The notes under the pieces were generated by a model that was not told the origin of the DNA, searched no databases, and was given only the letters and a program-made list of their open reading frames with translations. Both the position numbers and the translations under genes were made by a program. Source: Branchiostoma floridae (taxonomy: Eukaryota > Chordata > Leptocardii > Amphioxiformes > Branchiostomatidae). From it: a stretch of DNA of 64,000 nt. Positions 1 through 13,100 of this stretch are shown here, piece after piece. Numbering within the stretch: position 1 is the first letter of the stretch; each line of letters begins with the position of its first letter. The DNA lies in the NCBI RefSeq assembly GCF_000003815.2, contig NC_049997.1, forward strand, positions 2,670,087 through 2,734,086, written 5' to 3'.

Positions 1-315
1 GCAGTTGCGGTAGAAGAAGAAGGTTGAGGTGAAAACTTTGTTTCCTTTTCGTATGGATCAACCTTGTGACCAGTGCGCTCCGACAAATGTGATCAAAACA
101 GATTACTGCAAGAGTTGAAGAGCTGAAGTAAAGTTTCCCCTGTGCCACGGCACTAGAGCTGGATTAACCGACCCAAGCCCAAACGGAGGAAGTGGGGTTC
201 GACCCAAGTTATCGGCGACAAGCCAAAATCACAGACAGCTCTACGTGCCGAGTTGCTAAAAGGTAGGTAGACATTTTAGCCACTGAATGCTATCCGTACT
301 CGTCGATGTGTCATC
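1..315 (+). other. 5' flank / 5'UTR of the giant gene
   Basis: No coding sequence or clear TATA box recognised. Several ATGs precede the main start, including the two described at 287 and 306. Confidence 0.4.
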
Positions 316-323
316 ATGAATAG
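287..323 (+). promoter_or_regulatory. Two short upstream ORFs overlapping the giant gene's start
   Basis: ATG at 287 opens a 10-codon reading frame whose TGA (317-319) overlaps the main ATG (316-318) as ATGA. A second ATG at 306 opens a 5-codon frame ending TAG at 321-323. Both have T at -3 (weak context); the main ATG has A at -3. Such overlaps can lower or tune translation. Real only if the transcript starts upstream of 287 unspliced. Confidence 0.4.
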
Positions 324-1169
324 ATACAGAAGTATCAGCAGGTATGTTGTCCTGTGGATGTTGTGCTGGGGCGTGAGGACAAAAGCTCAGGGCTCTCAGG
401 TCACGCCTGATAACTTAATAGGACCACCAAGAAGCGATGGAGCGGCGCTACAGAGTAGTGACCACAGCCTGTCTGGAAAAGACAATCCTCAGGTAAGGAC
501 AACCTCTGAAACAGTTGATGCCGACGATGTCACGACTGAAAAATCGTCGTCCGTGACTGATGAAAAGTTTGCAAGGATAGAGACCTTGCTAAATCACGTA
601 TTATCTCGCGTGAGTAGAACTGAGCGAGAGAACAGCAACTTGAGAGCTCTCGTGTCCAGTTCGGTGAGGGAAAACAGGGAGCTGAAGTTGACGGTAGAGA
701 AATCTCAAAGACAACTCAGAGACATGGTCAGCGCGTCCATGCGGAAATCGCGCGACATCCAGCGGAGCAACTCGGAACTGCAGAGAACCAACAAGCGGTT
801 GATCACTTACCTGCACACGCGATGGAAACCGGAGGAGGAGGATCCTGGAGGGGGTTACCGTGGGAACCAAACAATAGGGGAGGACTCTTTTGAAGTAGGG
901 CAAATACCACATAAGAGCCTTCACCCAGATCACACAGTCTTACAAAGAAGAGAAAAACGTAGCGCTGGTGGTGATGACGAAGATGTTGACGTCAAGGTTG
1001 ATGACATCATCAGTGCACAGCAGATGCATACGTCACGTGTGAAACGTCAGGCGTCTTGGATCATCACGGTGGCCAATCACACGACTTGGCTGCAGCAGGT
1101 GGAGGCCTTGGTCCGGGGTAATGTCATCAAAGTGGAGGCCATGCAGGGCGACGTCAGTCAACTGCGACA
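316..1169 (+). CDS. Exon 1: signal peptide, N-terminal coiled coil, two furin-type sites
   Basis: Start ATG at 316 is the first in frame after a TAG at 277 and has A at -3. Residues 10-25 form a hydrophobic stretch ([10 protein letters not shown]) followed by KAQG, a plausible signal peptide and cleavage region. Residues about 80-165 are a Lys/Arg/Glu-rich coiled coil. Two dibasic sites, REKR ending at residue 215 and RVKR ending at residue 244, fit the furin rule R-x-K/R-R. Between them lies an acidic stretch ([13 protein letters not shown]). The segment then continues with an NHT sequon and coiled coil. Intron phase at the end is 2 (donor CA|GTGAGT). The N-terminal ~215-244 residues may be released as a propeptide; this is inference. 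Confidence 0.85.
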
Positions 1170-4100
1170 GTGAGTCTCTTCTTTCTGTCTTCTATGACCT
1201 CGTGTTTCAAATAACTTGTAGAGCATAAGACCATGCTGATTTGATTGTATGGATGGGATTCGTGTGGGCATCAAATTTCGTCCGTTTCAACAAAACAAAT
1301 TCAACCATACTGTAAATAGTAAAAAGCAGCTACAGAATAACAAAATATATGCATGCCTTAGATTGCAAAAACAAATCTGATATTGGACAACGTGAGCTAA
1401 TGTCATGGAATGTTCCAAGGTCAAAGAAGATGTGAAAGATCAAGAATGAAGAATGTATATTGTTCGGTATATCATATTCTGTGTGTTCCGTCATCTGTTC
1501 AACCTTCCTGCCTACTTAGACTTCATAGCGAAGACAACTTTATTTGGACAAACTTTCTAAATTTCTTTCGCATGCTCGCATCAGTTTTGGGGTTTCTAGG
1601 GGTGCTATCCATATACTTAAACTAACACAAGTTCAGCTATCTTGTCCGATCGCTTGAGTAACTGCTTATTAGATTACCTGGATTTAATTTTTCTCTGATA
1701 CTTGAGGATGAGCACCGGCCGACAAGCATCGACAAACAGTTTAGTTTCAATCGGTCTATTTCTCCAAATGGCAGTTTTCAATTCCTTCTGGGGGAAGACC
1801 CCGACGTAAAATAAAACTTCAAATTGAATCAATAAACTTCACACGAGTAGAACTTGTAAACTTCTGATGATACAGATAACTCAGAATAACTTAGTATAAC
1901 AGAGATTGTTTAAACATCAGAACATAATAACAAATTCAAACAGTAGATCAACTTAAAATCAAAGAAACGTAAAGTGGAACAGTTTAATTTTTCCATGATG
2001 CTGTAATTGCAGAAATATTCGCAGTGGTTTTATGTTCGCGGTTTTCGCGGTGGCCACTTCACTGCGAATTTAAAACCACCGCGAATATTTTCCATGGCAG
2101 TATGAGACTACAGTGCATGGTGCTACCGCGAACTTAAAACCACCGCGAAAAGTCCCATTTCCCGCTACCGCGAAATAAAACATCAGCGAACATTTCTTAA
2201 ATGTATTTTCTTTACTCTCCAGGATGAACACGGAAATGCAAGCTTCCCTCATCACCTACGTGTCTACTGTGTCTGATATGGGCGGGGATGTGGAGAACAA
2301 CAGGAACCGCATCCACCGCCTCCAGGACGGCATGACCAAGATGGGCGTCGCCATCAGGAACCTTGAGAGACGGCTGTACACGGGTAGCCAGTCTGCGGGA
2401 CAGGTCGTTCAGGGTGGGGACACGAGCGAGGTGACCGCCCGGCTGACCGAACTGGAGAAGAGTGTGAAGGTTCTGCAGATCAAGAGTTCGCAGTTCTCCA
2501 GTGTTCAGATCTCCGAGCTGCAGCGCAAGGTGTCGGAGCTAGGGGACGCTGTGACACGGATGGAAAACCAGGTATGACCAGAAAGTACATTCTGTAGTGT
2601 TAGCAAACACCTGCAAAAAGCAGCGTCAGTTCCATGATCCAACATAAGACTTGCACATGCTTGAAGTCAATGGTTTAAAGGCTATTATAGCTACAATTAT
2701 AAAGAGTCATTGTAGCTAAGCTAGTGAATAACGTGATTTGGGCCACCTTAGCGGTTTCCTTACGAATTTTCTTATTACAGCAAAACGAACCAACAGCATC
2801 GAAAAAGTAATCTCTTTCCCTGCTCTTTCGCGGAGTCATAGTTTGCATTCATTGGCTGACGAAATTGTTGTTTCAAAAATTTGCCAGTTGCCATTGAAAA
2901 ACAAGCAAGCATCAGCAATCAAATGTAGTATAGCATTGTTGTTGAAAGGGCCAGCGAAATAATGTGAATACAAAAATGTGGTCTTTTCAGGAAACATCTA
3001 TGTTCTCTTTGAGTCAAGTGACTTCTGTGAGCTCTTAGTGGGGTAGACTACATAGATGTTTTCCGAAAAGATCAAAATCATAACGTGAATGATAAAGGAA
3101 ATTTCATTTCTGTGGCACGTAAAGAATATATTTAGCAATTTGGTACCTTTGTAGTCACAACCTTATCTTCATTGTGTAGGGGTCTTTGTCCTTGATTTCA
3201 AGTGGAGGAATCAATGTCGATGATACAGACGAGAAGGTAAGCGTATAAAAGAAAGTAAACAGAAAGGCTTCTCTCTTTCAAAATCACTTCTCTGCCATCA
3301 ATCAGCCTTCCTTCTCCTCAGCCGGCAGCGTAAGACGCTTTCCTGTCTGTTCATCTAAAGGTGAAGACTTCATCACAAGCCTGTGCTGTTTTCAGCCTCC
3401 ACGCTAGTTTCTACCAGGTTCCTATGAGTGCTGGATTCATAGTGGTGTAGAAATTGTAGTCTCCAAGCAGACCCTACGGTGCCTAAAGAGATAGTATCAA
3501 AGCTGGCAAAGGAGTATAGCCGGTCAAAGGTAGATAGCTGGCCAAAGGGAGTCAAACGGGCACCGCTATACTAATTCCCTTGCCAGCTTTGATACTATTT
3601 CTAAGGCACCGCAGGGTCTGCTCGGAGACTATAGAAATTGGCCGATGGAGCTGATTTGCCAGATAAGTAAGACACAGGCTATTCTGGGTCTTCTAACCTC
3701 TTTGGTAATTAAGCTGTTTCACACTTCCATGTGCGCATTTGCAGCAACGGAAATTGTGGGTAATGTCAAAGGTGAAGGCCCTTGTAGTTCTCCATTGGTC
3801 AATTGTTTCCATTTCCAAAGTAATGTCCAGACGTACTCTGTGTATGTCTCGGGGGCCGTCACCTCTGACGTACTACCCACAATTCCTGTCGCCGCACATG
3901 CGTAATCGGAAGTGTGAGAGAGCTTATCGTTAAGCCTATGGGTGTTTGGCCAGTTTCTACATTTCTTGCAGCAACTCAAGGACTCTGGTAGAGACTACTT
4001 CACACTGCTATAGCAGTGATGTAAGAACATTGTGGTGATCACACTTGCACTCTCTGTTGCATCCCAAACAGGTCGGTATCCCAAATAGGTTCCGTGTCCC

Positions 4101-7100
4101 ATGTGGGATATCCTAAACCAAACTACCCGTTTTGGATACAATTTTCTTCAATCCCGAACAAGTTGAACGAAGAACGGAAACATGGGCGTGAGTTACAGCC
4201 AGAAGAACAAAAACGGGACATCTAATCAGTGTTTTTCCAACGTGACCAATTTGGGATGAGGTCTAAGTGGGCTAGAACACCGTCATATTTTGGAAAAAAA
4301 AAAGATTCGTAACCGCATATTTACAAGAGCTCTTGTAGATACGTAGTTTATAAGACCAATAACAAGCTGACGGATCCTCGTATTTTATCAAAGCTGTATC
4401 GCCTTCCCACAGATGGAAGCTGTCCCGTCCAAGATCATCTCCAACAGTCAGTACGTGGAGATGTATCGGCGCATCTCCGGGCTGGAGCAGACGGTCAACA
4501 CGCTCAGGGCCAGCGTCGGGGGCGGCAGAGAGCCATCAGGTGTTCGCGAAGTAATCTCACAACTGAGAAACAGGTGCGTTTATCTTTACTTTATTTGACA
4601 TTGTCACGATTTGCACATTTTTTTTAAAGTCGAAATGGGTATGTGTGTGGGATACTGTGAATTTTCCTGCTGGAAAACGCTACTTCAGTGACCTAGGATT
4701 CTCCTTGCACAGTCCTGAGTCGACTCCGAGTCAACCCTAAACTCCGTTTGTAAATCCAGACATTGTTCAACATCGTAACTTACGAGCACACTCCCTGTCT
4801 TCTCTGATCACCAGATTAGTGAACCTTGAGCGACAGGTACAGGCGTTCGCCGGGCGGGGAGGTGGCGGTGGCGGAAACTTCGCGCCCTCCAGTGCCCTAG
4901 ACCAGGCGCTGACCCGGCTGGAGCGAGTGGAACAGTCACTGACGGTGCTGCAGGGACAGGTCGGATCGGCAGGGGGCGGTGGTGACGTGGCGGGACTCCG
5001 GCAGCTCAGGGAGAGGGTTACGGACGTGGAGAACAACATCAACCGGATCCGGAGTCAAGTCGTCTCCACTGGCAGCCAGAGTATCTCTACTAGTGAGATT
5101 ACAGACCTCCAGTTGAAGGTAACCGCTTCAGTTGACTCCTACATTGCTTGGAAAGGGAATGTTTGGTCTCTCTCTCTCTCTCTTCCTCCTTAAGACTTAA
5201 TACTTGTGTTCTGAAGCTGTCGTATAAGACATCGTTATCTACATCCCTCGAAGACAACAGAAGTTTTGAGTGTACTAGAGAAATACATTTCTGTAGTATA
5301 CTTTGCATTTCATTTCTCTTTATGCTCTCAAAGCTGCAGTATTAAGAAAGAAGTAAATTTTGTACATATTGTACAATAGGTCACAAAACAAGCAAAATGC
5401 CCACTTACGGGTTCTCATTATTCCCCATAGGTCAGTGCCCTGGACGAGACGTTCCGTTCTTATCAACCCCTGCTGCTGAAGCTCGCTGATGTAGACACTC
5501 GGTTGAGAGACCTAGAATCTTCCGGAACGCAAGGTTCGTCCGGCCCTGACGTCGGCACTGCGATAGTCAGCCGGATCCGCACCCGCATCGGCCGCTTGGA
5601 GCAGGGGATGTTCGGCAGGATTCTATCGGGCTACAGTCAGGATCCAGTCAGTAACAAGATGAAACAAGAGATAGACAAGAACAGGGGGTTGATCGAGAGC
5701 TACACGACGCTCGTACCGGAGGTACAGCAGCTCCAGAGGCACATGGACCGAGTGCAGAGCAACAGTAACCGTCACGCCACGTCCATCGCGGAACTTCAGG
5801 TATCATTCTTCATTTTCGGTAGGGGGGATGGACTCAAGTTCACGTTCACTGTATATGTAATTATTTTCTTATCATAGTACTGTGTAATTTATCATTTTCA
5901 ATTCTTGTATAGGTGGTGGCGCTAAAATAGGTTGAATGCAACTTGAGTCCGCCGTCACTTCGTCCTCGCCCGTTTATTCATATTTTTTGAATCTTTCCAT
6001 AAAAAACAAACACTTCAGGACCGCACGGAGACCATGTCCCAGCGACTCAACGAGCTGGACGGCTTCTACAGGCAGAACCGTTTGCGGAGTCGCCTCAGCT
6101 CCATCCAGACGGGCGCTGTGAACACGACAGCGCTGAGGAAGCTGCGACTGGAGGTCAGCGCCCTACAGGGCAGCGTGTTCCGGCTCCTGGAGTCGGCCAA
6201 TCGCATGGACGATCTGGAGGAGAAGATGGACACCATGGAGCTCACCGTGCTGGGCGCCGCCACGCAGGTCACCAAGACGGAGGTGGACCAGATCCGGACC
6301 ACGGTCGGGAAACTGCAGGAGGAGACCCTACAGTGGGGCGACGACTGGAGTGAAGTGCAGACAAAGTGAGACAGTTTTTACTTGAACGTTCAAATTTAAA
6401 TAGTACAGAAACTTTTCTGGATGCTATAGGGTCTAAAAGGCTTTGGACAATGGCTCTTCCTGTAGAACTAAGGGGTTATTTCAGTTCACAGTCATCATTT
6501 CATCCCATGCAAAGGACTAGAAATACGTTTACGAAGGTTAGACATCTAGCTAGGCAAACAACATTCAGGGCAAGACTAGTGTGTTAGGAGTAATGCTAGT
6601 TCACCTTTATCCGTTGGGTAACCTTTATCCGTTCTTTTTAGGAACAATGTCTTTAGGGATATCAAGTCGACATAGTGGTTTTTAAACTATAATATTCTGA
6701 AAATAGCACAATTTGAAACTATCGCCCATCAACTTAATATCCCTGGATACCCTGTTTAGCAACACAGCGGATATAGGTTACCCCGCGGATAAAGGTGAAC
6801 TAACGTTACATCTATTAGATAAAGAAATGTAAATTTTATCTGTTGTTCTAAGGCTGGCCGATTTGGAACTGCGTCTACGCACCATGAAGGGCACAGTGGA
6901 CATCCTGGAGACCAAGAGCATTAGGCCGCCGGACCCTGTACCGGACCAGAAACTGACGGAGGAGTCAGCACGACAGCTGTCCACCGTCACCGAGAGCCTC
7001 TCAACCGTGCAGCTGAAGGTGGGTGTCACGTGAAACTTTCTAATAAACACGTGGCTGTCACGTGGTAGCCTGCTTAGATGTATGGGTGTCACGTGAAACT

Positions 7101-10100
7101 TCGTAATAGACACGTGGCTATCACGTGGTAGCCTGCTTAGATGTATGGGTGTCACGTGAAACTTTGTAATTAACGACAGTGGTTGTCAGTTTTGTTCATT
7201 GTGTCAATAGAACTAAACTATTGACACATTGAACAAAACTGCCAATCACTGTCGTACAATTAAACTAGAGGGTTTTATCAGGGCACGGGCACATGGACAC
7301 TGCAACTGGGTTGGGCAACAGTACGTGACACCGTTAGATTTATCTATCCAGACTTTGGTACCTTGATAGACCTGGGAATCCGTTCCCTGAGTTCCTTCGT
7401 GTTTGAGTTTCTAGATAACAGACGCCACTATTTGACAGTGCATACCGTTCTGGGGGGGTATGTAGCTCGGTAGAACTGTTTCATCTTTCCGACTAACTGG
7501 GTAAATGTTAGCTCCGGTGCCTGTTCAGAGCTTCCCACACAAAACAAGACCCATTGTTGTCATTAAACAGTGCTTCTATTAGAGATACCTCTACTGGGCT
7601 TAGATCACTGACTTGGACCTGTTACGCTGTCATTCCATCAATAGAGTTAGCTAAACGTGGACCCGTTACGCTGCCATTTCATCAATAGAGTTAGCTAAAC
7701 GTGGACCCGTTACGCTGCCATTGTACCAATAGAATAGGACCTGTTACTGCGACCTAAATGACACAAGAATTGGCGTAAAGTCTAGTGTTTGGATAAGAGT
7801 TGGAGTTTGCCCGCGTGTACTGGCGAAATCATATAGCCGTTTATTCAAGGAATGATTCGATAGTGCTTGTTATGTTTTCTCAGAGGATTTTGCTTGAAAA
7901 AATGAATATATCTAAGGCAAACTTTAAGAAACTGTAGATAGATAGATATGAACCCTTGTTCATTGAAGACGCACAGAAATCGTCAAGTAGTAGTTTAATT
8001 TGGCTGCATATTATGATGCACTTTTAACAAGTACTTTACTTTACACCATGTTTCATAGGATTAAACCTAAACATGCTGTACTGGAACACAGCACTCAGTT
8101 TTCCTCAGGTGTAGATGTCTTCTCTGTCCCAAAAGTCGCACTTGTCCTTCCGATAGTCGTGCATCAGAGTGAACCGCGGAGTGGTCATGTTCAGGATAGG
8201 AAACCCGCTGTCCTTGTTATACTTTGGCCAGTTCAGATTATCCGGTATGTTGAGGTTGGGACGGGGGAGATGTTCGTTAGGTCTGTTCGGGTCCCCCGTG
8301 TGCGCAAAGTTACCGTAGTAGTACGCCATGGTGTCGGCCAGGACCTGTTCCTCAGGGGTCATGCTGATATTTGCCGTTAACGGCGTGGCTTGAAAGACGA
8401 AGGGGACATCCTCCCCGTGGCACACGTGCCCTATGCACCCTGAATCGTCGCCCCAAACGTGTTTGAAGGAAAAAGCGTGGTCGAAAACGTACAGCCAGAC
8501 GTCGGATTCTCCACCGGCGATTGCGCTCCGGATGACGTTACGGGTCGGACAGGCCCAGACCCAGTCTGCCACAGCTTGGGACAGAAAAGGTCGATAGTCT
8601 GAGGATGGTGGTGGGTTATACTCACGAATGGCCTGGCCTGCCTTCAAATGTATCATGGCTACAGCAATAGCGTCCAGTTCAAGTTTTGAAACCTTCCTTT
8701 CAACGCGCCATATATGTATACATTAGCTTCTTCACTCACTGTGCCTATGATGAACGGCTTCCTTTGAAACTGTCCTTTGGCAAACTTGCCCACAAGTTCT
8801 TCGGTTAGAATATCGCCGTCAAAGTGGGGTCCCCATGTCTCAAACGCCTCCAGGAGGCGGAGCGGGTTAGGGATGTAGCTGCGAGATTTGTCCTGCGCTT
8901 CTATGAGTTCGGCTGTGGTCTTGGAACGGATGCAAGTGATGTCGCCGTGCGAACAGTTCAGTTTTTCGGCGAAGTGGTTTCCGAGTCGCACGGCGTCGGC
9001 GCGAGACTTGTGGTAGATGGTGAAAGGTACGCTCAACATGATGCCCTTCTCGAACAAGTCGGCAGACCGGTTGTATGTCATGTGAATGCCGACTGAGTCG
9101 GACCCGGCACTCTGTCCGAAAATCGTGACATGCTTTTTGTCTCCTCCGAAGCTGCCGATGTACCCACTTTAAGGCCTGGATCTGATCCATTGTTCCGTAG
9201 TTCCCTGTCGCGGCGTCTTCCCCCTCGCCGGCCACCAGGAAACCCAACGCCCCAAGTCTATAGTTAGTTGTCACGACAACAGTGCTAGTTTTATTGGCCA
9301 GAAAGCGTCCGTCGTAAGCGAGGGCAGAACCCGTACCTGTATCATAACCACCTCCATGGAACCAGACCATAACGGGTAGTCTAACGGTGGAGTTCGCCAA
9401 GACAGTGCGTGGAGCAAAGACGTTGAGATACAGACAGTCCTCGCTGAGTTTCCTGTCCCGTGAACAGATGAAATGGGTGTCCTTGTAGCCGGGGCCGCAG
9501 CCATGCCGCGGACATGCCGGGCCCGGAGCGCTGCCGTTCCGGACGTGCGGTGCCCACGATCCCGTAAACGGCTTCGGGGCTTTCCAGCGGAGCTCGCCGA
9601 CCGGTGGTTGTCCGAAGGGTAGTCCTAAGATGACGGCACCTTCCTCGGTGAACATGCCTCGCACGTCTCCGTACTGTGTGTGGAAGATAGGCCCGTTGTC
9701 TGTGGCGGACATCTCCGCCACAACTGTGAACAAAACTACAATCTGGGGAAGGGGTAAGCTAGGCATGACTGATTCACCGCGCAGCCAACTAGGTGTAATG
9801 TGTGATACTGGGACTGACGAATGCCTGTCCGTACCGCTGACGTTTTACGTGTATTTTGAAGAGATCAATAAGTAAAAACCTCCAATCATCATGCAGGTCC
9901 AAAGGTCTCTTTGGTGACCTACTAAACTAAACTTTTGACCTTTCGTCATCACCATCAAATACATTGTTGTGTGTCTAACCACAAAAATGTCTCCAGAATG
10001 GGACACACTTTTCATGAAAAAGAATGATTCGTAGGGATTTTTAGATGACACTATAATTTCATTACTATTTGGAAAACTCCACTGCACAACTGACGTGTGG

Positions 10101-13100
10101 TGTCTTCCCTTATTTACATACTATGGTAATGATTGTTAACTGGTAGATAGCTCTTGCCACAGAGAGTGAGTGCTTTAGCTTAGGCACCCCTATCGACTTG
10201 TTTGAACTGGAGAACCCGATTGATTTTCAGACTTTGAAAGAGAATAATTCAAGGAAGGGAAGGGGGGGGGGGGCGGAGTGACGACGGATCATCATAATTT
10301 TTGGTATTAAGATAGTTTGTGTGATGATTTACGTAATTAGATACTTATCATGCAAACCTTTATCTAATTTGCATTTCAATAGATATCAATGGGCCAATAA
10401 TGCAGATTTCCATCATAAATGTGTACTGAGAATACTGTAATTCCATAGTGGAAAATGATGGGAATTGTATTCTAAGGATATTTTGAAATCAAGTGAAGTT
10501 GAACATTATGGACTTAGATCACTTTCTTCTCAGGTAAATTCCATGGAGAATCTTATCACAGAGTACGTCTCCAAGGTGACAGGACTGGACATCAAAAGTA
10601 GCCGGATCCACGAAGTTATGGCCTCGCAGGTGAGTACTTGTCTAAACAGTTTTGACGACGCCTCATGGGCGAGTCTAATGGTATAGCATTGTGTGCAGTT
10701 TGCAAGAATTCTAGGAATTGTACAGGAATGCTATAGTCCACGGGAATGTTTGGAATGTTAGTACCCAGGAACATCTCTACTGCAGGAAGTACTAGGACCT
10801 CAATATCTGTAATGGTAGAAAGTGGGTCATGTAGGCTCCCTGGAGGCATTCGTCTTAAAAAAACTTCGACAGTCGGTAACAGATGTCAGACTGATGTAGC
10901 ATGTTCAGTCGTAGATACGGAAGCCGTTTCATATGAACACATTTCCTTGTATGGGACCGTAGCATCAACTAACGGACGGCCAGATATGACGATTTTCTTT
11001 TCGTAACCGCCCAGAATTAGATATCTTAATGACAACGTTAAGGCTTTATTTTTAGGTTACTTCTGAGATAAGAGAAAGAGATAATAGTTAGTTTACAGTA
11101 GACGCTGTGCTTAAGCCAAAGCAGTTTGGAATAAAGAGATGACTGTTTTACGCCAAAAGTAGTAACTGGACATGGTTGTGGAAACGGTCAGACGCATATC
11201 CACCAGTTTTTGTCAGTGACACTGACACTACTTTTTGGCGTATCTTATTACCTGGATGTCTAACCTACATCAACGACTGTTTTGTTTGATTGTTGGCAGT
11301 CCAACTTGATAGGAGACCTGGACGATAAGACCCGAGACATGTGGGACACGGTGGAGACTGCCAAGCAGGACGTCATCAGAGTCAAGCGCGACATGCTCAC
11401 CCTCCAGCAAAAGATGAAATTCCAGGTATGTTAATCACTGCACGAAAACACAAATTTCTGGGAATTCTTACACTTTGGCACACCCGTTGGCACATCCATA
11501 AAACACCCAAGGGGTTTTTAGGGCTAAGAAAGTACCGGAAATTCGAGCTTTGTCGATTTTAGGCCAAACTGCCAACAATTGTCAAAATTTCTATAATGAA
11601 ACAATTTTTTGTGGATGAAATTATTGTTCTTAGAATCCTTATTGTCTGACCTTACGCAGCTTGTAATTACTGTACAGAACTGATCTATTACGCCTCATGG
11701 TCATCACCATCATCATTGATCGACGTGCTTACACAAGCCTAGAGGTAATGAAAATCATCCAATCATTGAAACACGGCGTTTTTGCAATTATTACGTTGTG
11801 TGCTATGATGTCGTAAGTAAGACGTCTGATTCTTGTTATATCTCCAGACCAGTTTGGTGTCGAAGCTGAACGCGTCGCTAGGAAACCAGAACTCCGCTAT
11901 GTCTCAGCTGTTTAACAACATGGACGTCCAGAACAACCAGATCTCCGACTTTGAAAAGGCTCTGGGAGACGCGAAGGCGTCTCAGTCCCAGATAGAATCA
12001 TCTGTGCGAAACTCGGCAACCCTGGTGAGCTAATGGTTCCATGTTTAGTAGCTCCACGTATGTCCTCGTAATGATGATTCTAGTGGGTTTAGTTACTGAG
12101 TGAGAAATGTGATACGTATATATACTAATAAGCAAATTCCGGGCTAAGACGGGCAGGCCTCCTGCCTGGCACGGAAAGACTCAACAGTGGGAGCCGCCAC
12201 GACCGTGCCAGACAAGGCGTTCCATTGTGGAAAGTGCGAGCAGTTATTGGTTGAAAATGAAGTTTATAGCTCCCCTGGTACGCCCCCGGGCAGGTTGAAG
12301 TATACTATCAGTGTTGATATTGATGTGTTCGTAAAGTACATTGTAAAGGTGGTAATCATAATACCTTTCTGTGTTGATTTCAGCTATCACGGCTGGCAGA
12401 GAAGGTGGACACTCTCCAGGCGACCCAGCCGGTACGCGGGTCGATCTCATCAGGAGCCAGCCTGATCCCCGTGTCCGCTCAACGCGAGGTGCGAGACCAA
12501 CTAAATCCCATTAAACGGTGAGCAGCAACTTTTTGTTACCTCCATGAAATGTCATGGAATGGAGGTTATATTTTCTGTTATGTGTCTCTGTCTGTGTAGA
12601 TGATTACTCAAGAACGGCTGGATGAATTGGTTTCATACTTGTTGTGTTGGTGGGGTGTGATAAAAGCTCGAATCAATGAGATTTTGGGAGCCGTATCTGT
12701 CGTTATAATCGATCTAATAATATCAGAAATCACCCCTATATTTGAGATATATTGGTACAGGCATCGTGCTTTATGTGTTTGTTAATGGGCTTAGCTCGCA
12801 GCAGATGGTGAGGTGACAGCTGTTAGCAGACGGGGTTGGCGCCAAGTATTCATCTTACAGTTGGTGTAGGGCTGTCAGAGGAAAGTGTGCATCTCGTTTT
12901 TGTACCGTGTGAACAGCTGATGTTATGACATATTGGTGGAAAATCAAATCACCATCTGACTAAAGTTGGCCACATCCCTTCTTCTTTCTGAGTTTCCCAA
13001 CTTCCTCCCACCACACCGCTCTGAGGCACATAGTCGAACCTCAATAATGCTGACAACCTTAGACATTTTAAATGCCAAACATCAAGCGTAAGGAACACCA

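Noticed and set aside
601-933. 110-codon minus-strand frame inside exon 1
   Set aside because: Shadow of the plus-strand coding exon.
8000-8380. 126-codon plus-strand frame
   Set aside because: Antisense shadow of the carboxylesterase copy.
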